Assembly: GCA_039922495.1 (NCBI GenBank)
Contig: JBDTEO010000001.1
Location: forward strand, 46,480 to 110,479
DNA: 64,000 nucleotides
Reading direction: 5' to 3'
From: JALYYC01 sp039922495
GTDB lineage: Bacteria > Chloroflexota > Dormibacteria > CF-121
This document shows, piece after piece, positions 1 through 9,010 of the stretch (positions are counted from its first letter, which is position 1; each line of letters begins with the position of its first letter). The notes under the pieces were generated by a model that did no database searches, was not told the DNA's origin, and saw nothing but the letters and a program-made list of their open reading frames with translations. The position numbers were made by a program, and so were the translations under genes.

Positions 1-852
1 GTCTTCAGCGATCTGCAGTCATTCCTCGACATCTACTACGCCGGCTGTGCCGTCCTGATCGAAGAGCAGGACTTCTACGAGCTTGCGTGGGCTTACCTGG
101 AGCGCGCCTCCGCCCAGGGGGTCCGGCATGCGGAGATTTTCTTCGATCCGCAAACGCACACCGACCGTGGGATTGCGATCGGTACGGTGATCAACGGCTT
201 GCATCGTGCCCTGACTGAAGGTAAGGCGAAGCTGGGGATCTCGGCCAGCCTGATCCTCTGCTTTCTACGCCACCTGAGCGAAGAGTCCGCGATCGCAACG
301 CTTCGTGCAGCGCTTGCCTTTCGTGACCGATTTATCGCCGTCGGACTCGACTCGTCGGAGGTCGGCAATCCACCGAGCAAATTCCAGCGGGTGTTCGACA
401 TGGCGCGCGTAGAAGGCCTGCTGACAGTTGCTCACGCCGGCGAAGAGGCGCCGCCTGAGTACATCTGGGAGGCGCTCGACTTACTCGGCGTCAGCCGAAT
501 CGACCACGGCGTGCGCTGCCTGGAGGATGACCGGCTGGTCGATTGGCTCGTCGCGGACCAGATTCCCTTGACGGTCTGTCCGCTCTCCAACGTCAAGCTA
601 CGGGTCTTTCCGACGTTGCGGCAACACAACCTGCGGCAGATGCTCGAGCGAGGCTTGCGGGTCACGGTCAATTCCGACGATCCAGCCTACTTCGGCGGCT
701 ATATCGAGGACAACGTCCGCGCGGTGACCGCCGCGCTCAGCCTGGGCGCTGATCAGCTCATCACACTGGCGCGCAATTCGTTCCTAGCCTCGTTCCTACC
801 GGACGTGGAGAAGCAACGCTATGTGCAGGAGATCGAGCGCGTCTCTTCATGA
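1..852 (+). CDS. Adenine deaminase (adenosine deaminase superfamily), 5'-truncated by the window edge
   Basis: The frame is open from base 1 and gives 283 residues; the N-terminus and its first HxH metal motif lie outside the window. Visible motifs include FFDPQTHT, FLRHLSEE, GLDSSEVGNPP, HAGEE (catalytic Glu with metal-ligand His), RIDHGVR, VCPLSNVKL and NSDDPAYFGGY (metal-ligand Asp). In this family the FFDPQxHT and CPLSNVKL signatures are typical of the adenine-deaminating branch rather than true adenosine deaminase. The enzyme would convert adenine to hypoxanthine, which the neighbouring xanthine dehydrogenase can oxidise. It is convergent with the minus-strand purine operon (58 bp gap). 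Adenine versus adenosine specificity is inferred. Confidence 0.9.
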   Translation, partial: VFSDLQSFLDIYYAGCAVLIEEQDFYELAWAYLERASAQGVRHAEIFFDPQTHTDRGIAIGTVINGLHRALTEGKAKLGISASLILCFLRHLSEESAIATLRAALAFRDRFIAVGLDSSEVGNPPSKFQRVFDMARVEGLLTVAHAGEEAPPEYIWEALDLLGVSRIDHGVRCLEDDRLVDWLVADQIPLTVCPLSNVKLRVFPTLRQHNLRQMLERGLRVTVNSDDPAYFGGYIEDNVRAVTAALSLGADQLITLARNSFLASFLPDVEKQRYVQEIERVSS

Positions 853-910
853 GCCCGGCACCAGCAGCGGCTGCGACGATTTAGACGGTGTCTGCGGGAA
901 CAACGGAATC

Positions 911-1318
911 TCAGGCTTCTTCGAAGATGATGTCTTGCGCGCCCTCCCAGAGGACGTGGCGGCCGAGTTCCTCGAGCTGCTCGTGGCCGGTTTCGATAGT
1001 CGCGAAGTGATTCCCGGCTAATGGCCCCGCCTTGCTGCCGAAGGCGGTCTGGCCGTAGGGGAAGAGAATCTCGGTCTCGCTGACGCCGCCCGGATAGACG
1101 AGCAGTTCACCGGCGCCCGGATAGGTGGTCGCGTTCTCCGGGCCGAGGCCGATCTCGAGGTCGCCCAGCGGGACCCAGGCCGCCTGGCCGCTCCAACGCG
1201 CCTGGATCAGTTTCTGCCGGAGTGGCAGGAGCTTGCGGACGGCCGCGACGGTTTTTGGGGCGGCCTTTTCCTCGAACCGGGCGCGAAACTGCAGCGAGCC
1301 GACGGTGATCTTAAGCAT
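911..1318 (-). CDS. DUF3830 family protein (cyclophilin-like fold)
   Basis: 135 residues. The ATG at 1316-1318 lies inside the last codons of the urate oxidase gene (8-base overlap), so translation is probably coupled. Longer upstream frames are Arg/Ser-rich antisense artefacts. The protein starts MLKITVGSLQF and contains GDLEIGLGPENATTYPGAGE and YPGGVSETEILFPYG, which match my memory of the DUF3830 family, small cyclophilin-like beta proteins of unknown reaction found near nucleobase, hydantoin or lactam hydrolase genes. It is the last gene of the purine operon, so a role in ring opening or racemisation is a guess from context. No catalytic residues can be assigned. Confidence 0.8.
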   Translation of the reverse strand: MLKITVGSLQFRARFEEKAAPKTVAAVRKLLPLRQKLIQARWSGQAAWVPLGDLEIGLGPENATTYPGAGELLVYPGGVSETEILFPYGQTAFGSKAGPLAGNHFATIETGHEQLEELGRHVLWEGAQDIIFEEA

Positions 1319-2135
1319 CGCGCTTAAGCGTAAGGCCGATGACGCCGTGGGCCGGCTTGGGATCGCTGAAGACGCGGTCCTTGCCCTGGCCTTCCTCCAC
1401 CCTGGACGTATCCCAGAGCCGGTTCTGCGCCTCGAAGCTGACTTCCGAGAGCGCACTGAATCGCTCGAGGATGCGGGTGCCCATCTCATGAACCAGGTGC
1501 TGGATCGACATGCTGACGAAGTCGTCGAACGTCTCGACCACGACGTCGCGCACCTTATACGACGAGACCAGCGAGCCGTCAATGGCGCGAGCCGGATCCG
1601 GGTAGCACCAGTGAAGATCGAGATAGATGTAGAGCGGCCGGTCGGTAACCTCGGGCAGGGTCGTGAACTCGTCCCGGGCAAAGCTCTTGAAGGCGCTCCC
1701 GGTTAGCTTGATCAACCGAAGCCTTCGACGCCCAGAGCGCATCGATCGCAGGCCGGTGCGATCGCGTTCCAGTACGACGACTTCATAGTCGTTTTCGAGC
1801 GGACCACTGAGTAACTTGTCGCTGTGTTTTGCGAAGGGCAGTTCGCGGATCGAGATCCGCAGCGACGGGATCTGCTCGTAGTGCTGCAAAAGTTGGCGCG
1901 CCAGGAAGTCGGCGAAGCCTTCGTAGCGGTCACCCTGGAACTGCAGGGCCATCACATAAACAAAATTCTTCATGGTGTCGGTCGCGACCACGTTGCGGTT
2001 GTCGCCCTCCGTGTAGGCCGGCAGAAAATTGTCGCCGAAGACGTCGATGCTGACGCGGCCGGCGAACAATCCACGGGTCGGATGCTCCCGGTAAAAGGAA
2101 ACGTCGTGTTTCCCGTACCGGATCTCGGCCTTCAT
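1311..2135 (-). CDS. uox: Urate oxidase (uricase)
   Basis: 274 residues, close to the usual ~300. It oxidises urate with O2 to 5-hydroxyisourate and H2O2 without a cofactor. Visible are RYGKHDV with the catalytic Lys (about K9), ATDTMKN with the catalytic Thr (about T52), and a C-terminal PAHGVIGL His (about H263), forming the family's Lys-Thr-His triad. The start overlaps the end of the OHCU decarboxylase gene by four bases (ATGA). With the two upstream genes it makes the complete urate to (S)-allantoin route. Confidence 0.95.
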   Translation of the reverse strand: MKAEIRYGKHDVSFYREHPTRGLFAGRVSIDVFGDNFLPAYTEGDNRNVVATDTMKNFVYVMALQFQGDRYEGFADFLARQLLQHYEQIPSLRISIRELPFAKHSDKLLSGPLENDYEVVVLERDRTGLRSMRSGRRRLRLIKLTGSAFKSFARDEFTTLPEVTDRPLYIYLDLHWCYPDPARAIDGSLVSSYKVRDVVVETFDDFVSMSIQHLVHEMGTRILERFSALSEVSFEAQNRLWDTSRVEEGQGKDRVFSDPKPAHGVIGLTLKRDA

Positions 2136-2551
2136 TTGCGCAGGCGGTCTTCGGCGATGTCGACGATCGCCCGCAGCCCCGCCGACATCTCTTCCTGGCG
2201 GCTGGCGGTGAGCCGCTGCTTGAGCACCTGGACGATCTCGGCCTTCGGCCGGCGATTGACGAAGAAGACGAAGCGGAATCCGAACTTTTTCTCGTATTCC
2301 GCGTTGAGGCGAGTCAGCTCGGGCAGGGACCCGGGTCCCTGTTCCGCCAGCGACAGCTTCGAAAGGCCGGCGGGATCGGCGCCGATCCGCGGATGCGCGT
2401 TCAGCGTCGCGATCTTTTCCTCGTCCGTCAGGGTCGGAAGGACTTCGCGCATGCGCGCTACCAGTTCCGCACGCGTCGACGCCGGCCCCATTGCCGAAAC
2501 TTTTTGGGCCAGCGGCGTCGATCCCTCCAGCGCCTCCTCGATCGGGATCAC
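2132..2551 (-). CDS. uraD: 2-oxo-4-hydroxy-4-carboxy-5-ureidoimidazoline (OHCU) decarboxylase
   Basis: 139 residues, a little shorter than the usual ~160. It decarboxylates OHCU to (S)-allantoin, the last step of urate degradation. The LNAHPRIG motif carries the catalytic His (about H53), followed by a LSLAEQGPG segment and FGFRFVFFVNRR, all family hallmarks. The ATG directly follows the stop of the HIU hydrolase gene, and the stop overlaps the uricase start by four bases. The short N-terminus may mean the first helix is reduced. Confidence 0.93.
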   Translation of the reverse strand: MIPIEEALEGSTPLAQKVSAMGPASTRAELVARMREVLPTLTDEEKIATLNAHPRIGADPAGLSKLSLAEQGPGSLPELTRLNAEYEKKFGFRFVFFVNRRPKAEIVQVLKQRLTASRQEEMSAGLRAIVDIAEDRLRK

Positions 2552-2875
2552 TCAGCTGCCTCGGTAGGAAGAGATCCCGAAGTCCGAGACGAGGAGCGGG
2601 ATATGGTAATGGCGCTCTTCGTCGATCAGGAGCTCGAGTGTCACCATCTGGAAGAGGTGTGGCCGCTCGACGAAATAGTCTTCGAGCTCGAAGAGCAGCT
2701 GGTATTCGCCAGGAGCGACGCCGTCGGGGACCAATTGGGCGATCCGGCCACCTGCATCCGTCCGCTCTTCGCCCACAAGGGTGCCGTCTGCGGTCGCCAG
2801 CATGACGGCGATGTCCGCGCCCGGTTTGCCGGTCGAAAGGTCGAGGACATGCGTGGAGATGGTTGCTCGGCTCAC
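2552..2875 (-). CDS. uraH: 5-hydroxyisourate hydrolase (transthyretin-like)
   Basis: 107 residues, typical length for a cytosolic HIU hydrolase. It opens 5-hydroxyisourate to OHCU. The N-terminus has ISTHVLDLSTGKPG with the catalytic His (about H9), the middle has LVPDGVAPGEYQLLFE, and the protein ends in YRGS, the C-terminal tetrapeptide that separates HIU hydrolases from vertebrate transthyretin. No signal peptide. The start overlaps the end of the xanthine dehydrogenase large subunit by four bases. Confidence 0.95.
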   Translation of the reverse strand: MSRATISTHVLDLSTGKPGADIAVMLATADGTLVGEERTDAGGRIAQLVPDGVAPGEYQLLFELEDYFVERPHLFQMVTLELLIDEERHYHIPLLVSDFGISSYRGS

Positions 2876-5097
2876 GGTGGTGGTCTCCTGTATCCGGGTG
2901 ATGTCCGCAGGCCGATCAGGTCATCGGGTTTGACCGGCACACGATAAAGATCGCGACCGGTTGCCTGGCGCAGCGCGGCGAGGATCGCCGCGGGGACGAC
3001 CACGGTCGAGAGCTCCCCGACGCCTTTGGCGCCAAATGGCACACCGGGTTCGGGCTCCTCGACCAGTCCGGAGACGACCGTCGGCATGTCGAGAATGGTC
3101 GGCATCAGGTAGTCGGTGAAGGAGGCGTTGCGCACCTTTGAGTCCTTGAGCTCGATCTCCTCCATCAGGGCGAGGCCGAGGCCCTGGGCGCTGCCGCCCT
3201 CGATCTGTCCGATGACGCTCTCCGGGTTCAGCGCCTTGCCCACGTCCTGAACGACGCCGAGCTGCACGACGCGGACCAGTCCGAGGTCGGTATCGACCTC
3301 GACCACCGCGCGCGCGGCGGCAAAGGCAAATGTGACATGTGGGTCGCCCTGGCCGTTCTCGTCGAGCTTCCTGGTCACGCGGTGATGGTAGACCCGGGTT
3401 GCCTCCAGCGGGTGGTCGAGGTTGGCGAGCCCGCCGAGTTGATCGAGCTGCTCGCGGACCGCCTGGCAGGCAAGTTGGACGGCGCCCCCGGTCATCATCG
3501 TCTGGCGAGAAGCGGAACTCGAGCCCGCCGAGCCGATCGCCGTGTCGGCCGGATCAAGGACGACGCGCTCGACCCCAAGCTCGGTGCGCGCAATCTGGGT
3601 GATGATGGTGTTCAACCCCTGGCCGACCTCGACGCCGGCGGTCTTGACGTGCGCGACCGGCGCGCTGTGTTCTCGGAGGAGGCGGACACGGGCTTCGGAG
3701 GAATCGTCGAAGCCCTCGCTGTAGCCGAGGTTCTTATAGCCGAGCGCGATGCCGGTCCCCGATTTGATCGCCTCGCCGTGCCCGACATTGCCGGCGCCGC
3801 CGGGCAGGCGCATCGGATCGCGGTCGAGTGGCGGTTCCGAGGCGGGCATCGGCATCGCCGCGGCGCGTGAAAGCAGTTCGGCAACCGGCGCGCTCCCATG
3901 GATGGGCTGGCCGGTTGGCATCACGCTCCCGGTCTTCATCGCGTTCTTGAGCCGCAGCTCGATGGGGTCCATCCCGAGCCTGGTGGCCAGCTTGTCCATC
4001 TGGCCCTCGAAGGCGACGCAGGCCTGGACGGCGCCGAAGCCGCGCATCGCGCCGCAGGGGAGGTTGTTGGTGTAGACGGCGGTGCCTTCGAGACGCGCGT
4101 TCGGCACCTCGTAGGGCCCGGCCGCGAAGGTGGTGGCGTTGCCGATCACCGGGCCCGAAGTCGAGGTGTAGGCGCCGCCGTCCGCGAGCAGGCGCGCCTG
4201 GATATTGACCAGGCGGCCGTCGCGCGTGGCGCCGTGCCGCATCCAGATCCGGAATGGGTGGCGGTGGACATGGCCATGGAAAGACTCCTGGCGCCCGTAG
4301 ACGATTTTCACGGGCCGGCCAGTCTTGAGCGCCAGCAGGCAGGCGTGGATGTGCATGCTGAGGTCCTCGCGCGCGCCGAAGGCGCCGCCGACGCCGCTCA
4401 GATGGAGCCGGACCTTGTCCAGGGGCAGGTCGAGGCAGGGCGCGATCTGTTCCTGGTCGACATGCAGCCACTGGGTAGCGACATAGAGATCGACGCCGCC
4501 ATCTTCGGCCGGGATGGCGAGGCCGGCCTCGGGGCCAAGGGGCGCCTGGTCCTGCATCCCGGTCTCGTAGTAGCCCTCGACCCAGACGTCCGCCTTCGCA
4601 TCCGGATCGCCGTGGAGGATCTTCAGGGTCCGGATGATGTTGTTGCCGTGGCCGTGGAGCTTGGGCGCGTCCGCCTCGAGCGCACGCTCGGGATCGCTGA
4701 GCGCCGGAAGCTCCTCATAGGCAACGGCGATTCTCTTTAGGGCTTCGCGAGCTTGCTCGCGCTGCTCGGCGGCGACCACGGCGACGGCTTCCCCCATGTA
4801 GCGCACCTTTTCAAAGGCCAGGACGGGTTGGTCCTGAACGTCGAGTCCGAACGTTTTCCTGCCGGGGACGTCGGCGCCGGTGATCACGGCGCGGACGCCC
4901 GGGCTGGATTGCGCCGCACTGACGTCGATCGATCGGATCCAGGCGTGCGGATGGGGGCTCCGCAGCGTTTCTCCCCACAGCATGTTGTCGCGATGCAGGT
5001 CGCTCGCATACTCGAACTGGCCAAGGACCTTGGGCTGGCCGTCGATGCGGCGGATCGACTCGCCCACCCCGCCACGGGTCTTGATATGGACGCTCAT
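2872..5097 (-). CDS. Xanthine dehydrogenase, molybdopterin-binding subunit
   Basis: 741 residues, normal for a separate molybdenum subunit of the xanthine oxidase family. It hydroxylates hypoxanthine and xanthine to urate at the Mo centre. The N-terminal a/b hammerhead (about 20-130) is followed by Mo-cofactor segments including GVGGAFGARED and VEVGQGLNTIITQ; KGVGELSTVVVP near the C-terminus contains the catalytic Glu. Its partner subunits are at 6419-6892 and 6883-7758, split from it by the deaminase gene. No XdhC-type sulfuration factor is visible in the window. Confidence 0.92.
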   Translation of the reverse strand: MSVHIKTRGGVGESIRRIDGQPKVLGQFEYASDLHRDNMLWGETLRSPHPHAWIRSIDVSAAQSSPGVRAVITGADVPGRKTFGLDVQDQPVLAFEKVRYMGEAVAVVAAEQREQAREALKRIAVAYEELPALSDPERALEADAPKLHGHGNNIIRTLKILHGDPDAKADVWVEGYYETGMQDQAPLGPEAGLAIPAEDGGVDLYVATQWLHVDQEQIAPCLDLPLDKVRLHLSGVGGAFGAREDLSMHIHACLLALKTGRPVKIVYGRQESFHGHVHRHPFRIWMRHGATRDGRLVNIQARLLADGGAYTSTSGPVIGNATTFAAGPYEVPNARLEGTAVYTNNLPCGAMRGFGAVQACVAFEGQMDKLATRLGMDPIELRLKNAMKTGSVMPTGQPIHGSAPVAELLSRAAAMPMPASEPPLDRDPMRLPGGAGNVGHGEAIKSGTGIALGYKNLGYSEGFDDSSEARVRLLREHSAPVAHVKTAGVEVGQGLNTIITQIARTELGVERVVLDPADTAIGSAGSSSASRQTMMTGGAVQLACQAVREQLDQLGGLANLDHPLEATRVYHHRVTRKLDENGQGDPHVTFAFAAARAVVEVDTDLGLVRVVQLGVVQDVGKALNPESVIGQIEGGSAQGLGLALMEEIELKDSKVRNASFTDYLMPTILDMPTVVSGLVEEPEPGVPFGAKGVGELSTVVVPAAILAALRQATGRDLYRVPVKPDDLIGLRTSPGYRRPPP

Positions 5098-6422
5098 GCC
5101 GGGACCGTCGACGGGTGATGGAGGCGCGATGTGTCCACCGTCACCAGGTGTCCGTCGGCGACCACCTGTCGACCCTCGACGAAGAGATGCCGCACGCTGG
5201 TCGGCGCGCAGAAGACGAGGGCCGCGAGGGGATCCGCTTCGGCGCCGACAAACCCTGGTCCGTCGATCCCAAAGAGCGCGATGTCGGCCCGCTTGCCGAT
5301 TTCGAGCGAGCCGATGTCGTCGCGGCCGAGGCAGGCGGCCCCGCCGCGGGTCGCGACCCGGAGCACCTGCCGGGCCGTCATCGACTGTGGGCCGTTGATG
5401 GCCCGGGTAACCAGCATCCCTTGCCGAGCCTCGGCCAGCATCTGGTTACCGTCGTTGGAGGCCGATCCGTCGACCGACAGGCCGACCCGGACCTGGTTGT
5501 CGAGCAGGCGGCGCGCGGGGGCGATCCCGGAGCCGAGCCGGGCGTTGGAGGTCGGGCACCACGCGACGCCGGTGCCGGTCTTCGCCAGCAGGGCAATGTC
5601 TGAGTCGTCGACGTGCACGCAGTGCGCGAGCCAGACATCCTCGCCGAGAAAGCCGAGGTCGTCGAGCAGCTGGATCGGCCGCCGGCCGAATTTCTCCTGG
5701 CAAAAGGTCTGCTCGTCGAGGGTCTCCGCGATGTGCGTATGGAGACGGACATGATGCTTGCGTGCCAGCGACACCGACTCGCGCATCAGCCGATCGCTGA
5801 CCGAGAAGGGCGAGCAGGGACCGACCGCGATCTGCAGCATCGAGCCCGGCGCGGGGTCATGATGACGCTGAATGGCGGCCTCAGTGTCGCTCAGGATGGT
5901 GTCGAGGTCCTGCACGATCGAGTCGGGCGGCAGGCCACCCTGCGACTCGCCGAGGTCCATTGACCCGCGGCAGGGATGGAAGCGAAGACCGATCGTTTTC
6001 GCGGCATCGATCTCGGCCTCGAGGAGACCGTCGACACCGCGCGGGAAGACATAGTGATGGTCGACTGACGTGGTGCACCCGGAGAGGGCCAGCTCGCTGA
6101 GCCCGGCGAGCGCCGCGGTCCGTTCCCAGCCACGGTCGATGTGGGCCCAGACGGGATAGAGCTCTTTGAGCCAGTTAAAGAGGCCCTGCTCCTGCGCCCG
6201 CGCCCGGGTGAGGACCTGGTAGAGGTGATGGTGGGTGTTGATCAGGCCCGGGATGGCGACCAGCCCGCGGCCATCGATGCGCTCGATGTTATCGGTCGTG
6301 GGCGGTGTGCCGGTCCCGACCCAGGCGACCGTCCCCTGGTCGATCAGGATCGAGGCGTGGCTGAGCTCGGTTCCGGCGTCGTCCATCAACGCCACACACG
6401 CGCAGGACTCGATGAGGATCAT
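5094..6422 (-). CDS. 8-oxoguanine/guanine deaminase (amidohydrolase superfamily)
   Basis: 442 residues. The ATG at 6420-6422 overlaps the stop of the iron-sulfur subunit by four bases; a longer upstream frame is antisense noise. Metal motifs are NTHHHLYQ (HxH about 64-66), HTHIAETLDE, WLAHCVHVD and LSVDGSASND. These match the branch characterised as 8-oxoguanine deaminase, which also resembles guanine and s-triazine deaminases. Placed between xanthine dehydrogenase subunits it most likely turns guanine into xanthine and 8-oxoguanine into urate, both entering this operon's route. The exact substrate preference is inferred. Confidence 0.88.
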   Translation of the reverse strand: MILIESCACVALMDDAGTELSHASILIDQGTVAWVGTGTPPTTDNIERIDGRGLVAIPGLINTHHHLYQVLTRARAQEQGLFNWLKELYPVWAHIDRGWERTAALAGLSELALSGCTTSVDHHYVFPRGVDGLLEAEIDAAKTIGLRFHPCRGSMDLGESQGGLPPDSIVQDLDTILSDTEAAIQRHHDPAPGSMLQIAVGPCSPFSVSDRLMRESVSLARKHHVRLHTHIAETLDEQTFCQEKFGRRPIQLLDDLGFLGEDVWLAHCVHVDDSDIALLAKTGTGVAWCPTSNARLGSGIAPARRLLDNQVRVGLSVDGSASNDGNQMLAEARQGMLVTRAINGPQSMTARQVLRVATRGGAACLGRDDIGSLEIGKRADIALFGIDGPGFVGAEADPLAALVFCAPTSVRHLFVEGRQVVADGHLVTVDTSRLHHPSTVPA

Positions 6423-6892
6423 GGCGCGGACTGTTGCAACCGACTGGCGGCGAGCTTCACGGCGTCGAGGATTTTTTCGTAGCCGGTGCAGCGGCAGAGG
6501 TTGCCCGAGAGCGCTTCGCGGATGGTGACCTCGGTGGGGGAGGGGTCCTTGGCCAGCAGGTCGGCGACCGCCACGATGAAGCCCGGCGTGCAGAAGCCGC
6601 ATTGGACCGCGCCGGCCTCATCGAAGGCTTCCTGGACCGCGTGGATCGAGGCGCCCGGGCTGAGGCTTTCCACCGTGCGAACCTCGCGGCCATGCGCCTG
6701 GGCGGCCAGGACGAGGCAGGCGCAGACCAGGTCCCCGTCGAGCCAGACCGAGCAGGAGCCACACTCGCCCTGCTCGCAGGCATTTTTCGATCCATAGAGG
6801 CCCAGGTCGTCGCGGAGCATCGAGAGCAGGCTGGTGCCGGGCCAGATTTCGGCCTCCCGCCAGTCGCCGTTGACGTGGACCCTTACAACCAT
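6419..6892 (-). CDS. Xanthine dehydrogenase, [2Fe-2S] subunit
   Basis: 157 residues. It carries electrons from the Mo centre to FAD. The plant-type ferredoxin domain has CEQGECGSCSVWLDG and a following Cys, and the C-terminal alpha-helical domain has QCGFCTPGF and NLCRCTGYEKI, so all eight cluster cysteines appear present. Start overlaps the end of the FAD subunit by 10 bases and its stop overlaps the deaminase start by four bases. Confidence 0.95.
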   Translation of the reverse strand: MVVRVHVNGDWREAEIWPGTSLLSMLRDDLGLYGSKNACEQGECGSCSVWLDGDLVCACLVLAAQAHGREVRTVESLSPGASIHAVQEAFDEAGAVQCGFCTPGFIVAVADLLAKDPSPTEVTIREALSGNLCRCTGYEKILDAVKLAASRLQQSAP

Positions 6893-7758
6893 GTCCCCAG
6901 CTTTCGATCCTCGAGTGCCCAGCGGAGTGACCGCCTGGCCAGCACCTTGCAGGCATGCGTCCGGTAAACCGCGGTGCCTCGGACATCGTCGATCGGCCTG
7001 GCGGCGCGGGCAACTCGCGTGGCGAACTCGTCGCAGGCCGACTCCGGGATCGATCGGCTCGGGTCATCCCAGACGCCGGCTTCGGTCATGAGCTGGCTGA
7101 TGAAGTCCTCGCCCTCAGGTGCCCGCACGATGGTGGGCGCGACCGACCCGAGGGCGACGCGGACTCGACGCCCGTCCTCATCGACGACGAGACAAAGGCC
7201 GACCAGCGAGATCACCATCGCATTGCGCGTGCCGATTTTCGAGAACGACCCGGGGCCGCGCACGTGGCTCCAGCGCGTGCCGAGAATCAACTCATCCTTT
7301 TCGATCGAGGTTTTCTTCGGCCCCTTGAGAAATTGATTCCACTGGACGTTTCGCCGACCGCGGCGACTGGCGAGCACGACTTCCGTATCGAAGGCGGCGA
7401 GAACCGGCAGGGCATCACCCGCAGGTGACGCGGTGCCGAGATTACCGCCGACGGTGCCGCGGTTTCGGATTTGCGGCGACCCGACCGAGCGCGAGGCTTC
7501 GACGAGCGGTTTGACGTCGGCCATTTTGCGGATGACCTGCGTGTAGGGTTCGCCGGCGCCGAGGAACCAGCGTCCGTTCTCGCGGCGTGAGCCTTTCAGC
7601 TCCGCGAGGTGCGAGACGTCGATGATGGTTCCGGGGCGCGCCCGGCCGAAGTTGATCTCGACCATGACGTCAGTGCCACCCGCGAGGCATACGGCATCGG
7701 GATGTGCGGCTTTCTGGTCGAGCGCCTCCTCGAGCGTGCGTGGCAGCAGGACGTCCAT
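6883..7758 (-). CDS. Xanthine dehydrogenase, FAD-binding subunit
   Basis: 291 residues, typical. The start is the ATG at 7756-7758 (MDVLLPRTLEEAL), 16 bases after the stop of the M20 gene; longer frames read antisense into that gene. FAD-loop motifs LAGGTDVMVEI (about residue 25) and RNRGTVGGNLGTASPAGD (about 105) are clear, followed by a CO-dehydrogenase flavoprotein C-terminal domain. It passes electrons from the 2Fe-2S subunit to NAD+ or another acceptor. Confidence 0.93.
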   Translation of the reverse strand: MDVLLPRTLEEALDQKAAHPDAVCLAGGTDVMVEINFGRARPGTIIDVSHLAELKGSRRENGRWFLGAGEPYTQVIRKMADVKPLVEASRSVGSPQIRNRGTVGGNLGTASPAGDALPVLAAFDTEVVLASRRGRRNVQWNQFLKGPKKTSIEKDELILGTRWSHVRGPGSFSKIGTRNAMVISLVGLCLVVDEDGRRVRVALGSVAPTIVRAPEGEDFISQLMTEAGVWDDPSRSIPESACDEFATRVARAARPIDDVRGTAVYRTHACKVLARRSLRWALEDRKLGTWL

Positions 7759-7774
7759 CAGGCTCTCAACTGCA

Positions 7775-9010
7775 TTATCGGTGTGTTGCCACCGCTCGGA
7801 CGCCGGCCAGCAGGGCGCGGGCGCCCAGCACCAGGTGCGCGTCGTCGGTGCCTTCGCCGGGCGCATGGCTGATCCCTTTTCGACTCGGCACAAAGAGCAT
7901 CCCGGTTGGCACATGCTGCGCCAGGATCTGCGCGTCGTGGCCGGCCCCGCTCCAGAGGCGGCGGTGGGGCCGGCCCAGGTCCTCGCAGACCCGGTCGAGG
8001 GCCGCCATGATGCCCGGGTCCATGGCGGCGCCGGCGACATCGGAGAGCGAACGGGTCTCGACGCGACAGGCCTCCTCGCCGCAGATCTCGGCCAGGCGCT
8101 CGTCGAAGCGGCGGACAATCTGGCGCACGACGTCCTGGTCGAGGTGCCGGACCTCGACGGTGAAGTCCGCCCGCCCGGGGATCACATTCACCGCACCGGG
8201 TTCGAAGCGCATCATGCCGACGTTCGCGACCGCCTCGCCGTCGATCGACTGGACGAGTTCCTTCAGCCCGGCGGCGACGCGCGCGGCCGCGCGGCCGGCA
8301 TCGTGGCGCAGGTTCATCGGCGTCGTGCCGGCATGATTCTGCAGGCCGGTGATGTGAACCTCCTGGCGATAAACAGTGACGATGCCGGTCACGACCCCGA
8401 GCTCGGTCCCGCTGGCATCCATCCGCGGCCCCTGCTCGATATGCAGCTCGAGGAAGCGATCCACGAGCGTCAGGTGCGTCGTCGCATCGTTCATCCGCTC
8501 GAGGGCGACACCCGCCGCCTTGAGCACCTCCACGATCGGGACGCCGGTCCAGTCGGCCCGGCCGCCAAGCGCGTCGACGTCGAGTTCCCCGCAAAGTGCC
8601 TTGCTGCCGATCAGGCCCGTCTCGAAGCGGACGCCCTCTTCGTCGGCGAAGCCGACCACCTCGACCTGTTTGGCGATCGGGTCCTTCGACTCGTGAAGGG
8701 TGCGCAGGACCTCGAGCGCCGCGACCGCGCCGTAGGCGCCATCGAGCGTCCCGCCAACCGGGACGCTGTCGAGGTGCGACCCGGTCAGGACAAACGGTCC
8801 GCTGGCTAGCGGAACATGCCCGAAGACATTGAGCGCCTCATCGACCCGCACCTCGAATCCGGCATCGCGCAGTCGTTGCCCAAACCAGCGCCGGGCTTTG
8901 AGGTCGGCCTCGCTCCATGCCAGCCGATCCAGTCCGCCATCAGCCCGGCCGCCGATCGCCGAGAGCTCGCGCAGGTCCTCGAGCAGTCGCTGGCCATCGA
9001 TGTCGGTCAC
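7775..9010 (-). CDS. M20-family amidohydrolase (allantoate amidohydrolase / N-carbamoyl-amino acid hydrolase type)
   Basis: 411 residues. It is a di-metal hydrolase that releases ammonia and CO2 from ureido compounds. Metal motifs are TGSHLDSVPVGGTLDG (His about 79, Asp about 90), GFADEEGVRF (Glu pair about 125), HIEQGP and the C-terminal HAPGEGT. A central dimerisation domain contains QNHAGTTPMNLRHDA. In this operon allantoate, or the carbamoyl compound made by the adjacent cyclic-amide hydrolase, is the natural substrate. Allantoate amidohydrolase, ureidoglycolate amidohydrolase and beta-ureidopropionase cannot be separated by sequence inspection alone. Confidence 0.85.
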   Translation of the reverse strand: MTDIDGQRLLEDLRELSAIGGRADGGLDRLAWSEADLKARRWFGQRLRDAGFEVRVDEALNVFGHVPLASGPFVLTGSHLDSVPVGGTLDGAYGAVAALEVLRTLHESKDPIAKQVEVVGFADEEGVRFETGLIGSKALCGELDVDALGGRADWTGVPIVEVLKAAGVALERMNDATTHLTLVDRFLELHIEQGPRMDASGTELGVVTGIVTVYRQEVHITGLQNHAGTTPMNLRHDAGRAAARVAAGLKELVQSIDGEAVANVGMMRFEPGAVNVIPGRADFTVEVRHLDQDVVRQIVRRFDERLAEICGEEACRVETRSLSDVAGAAMDPGIMAALDRVCEDLGRPHRRLWSGAGHDAQILAQHVPTGMLFVPSRKGISHAPGEGTDDAHLVLGARALLAGVRAVATHR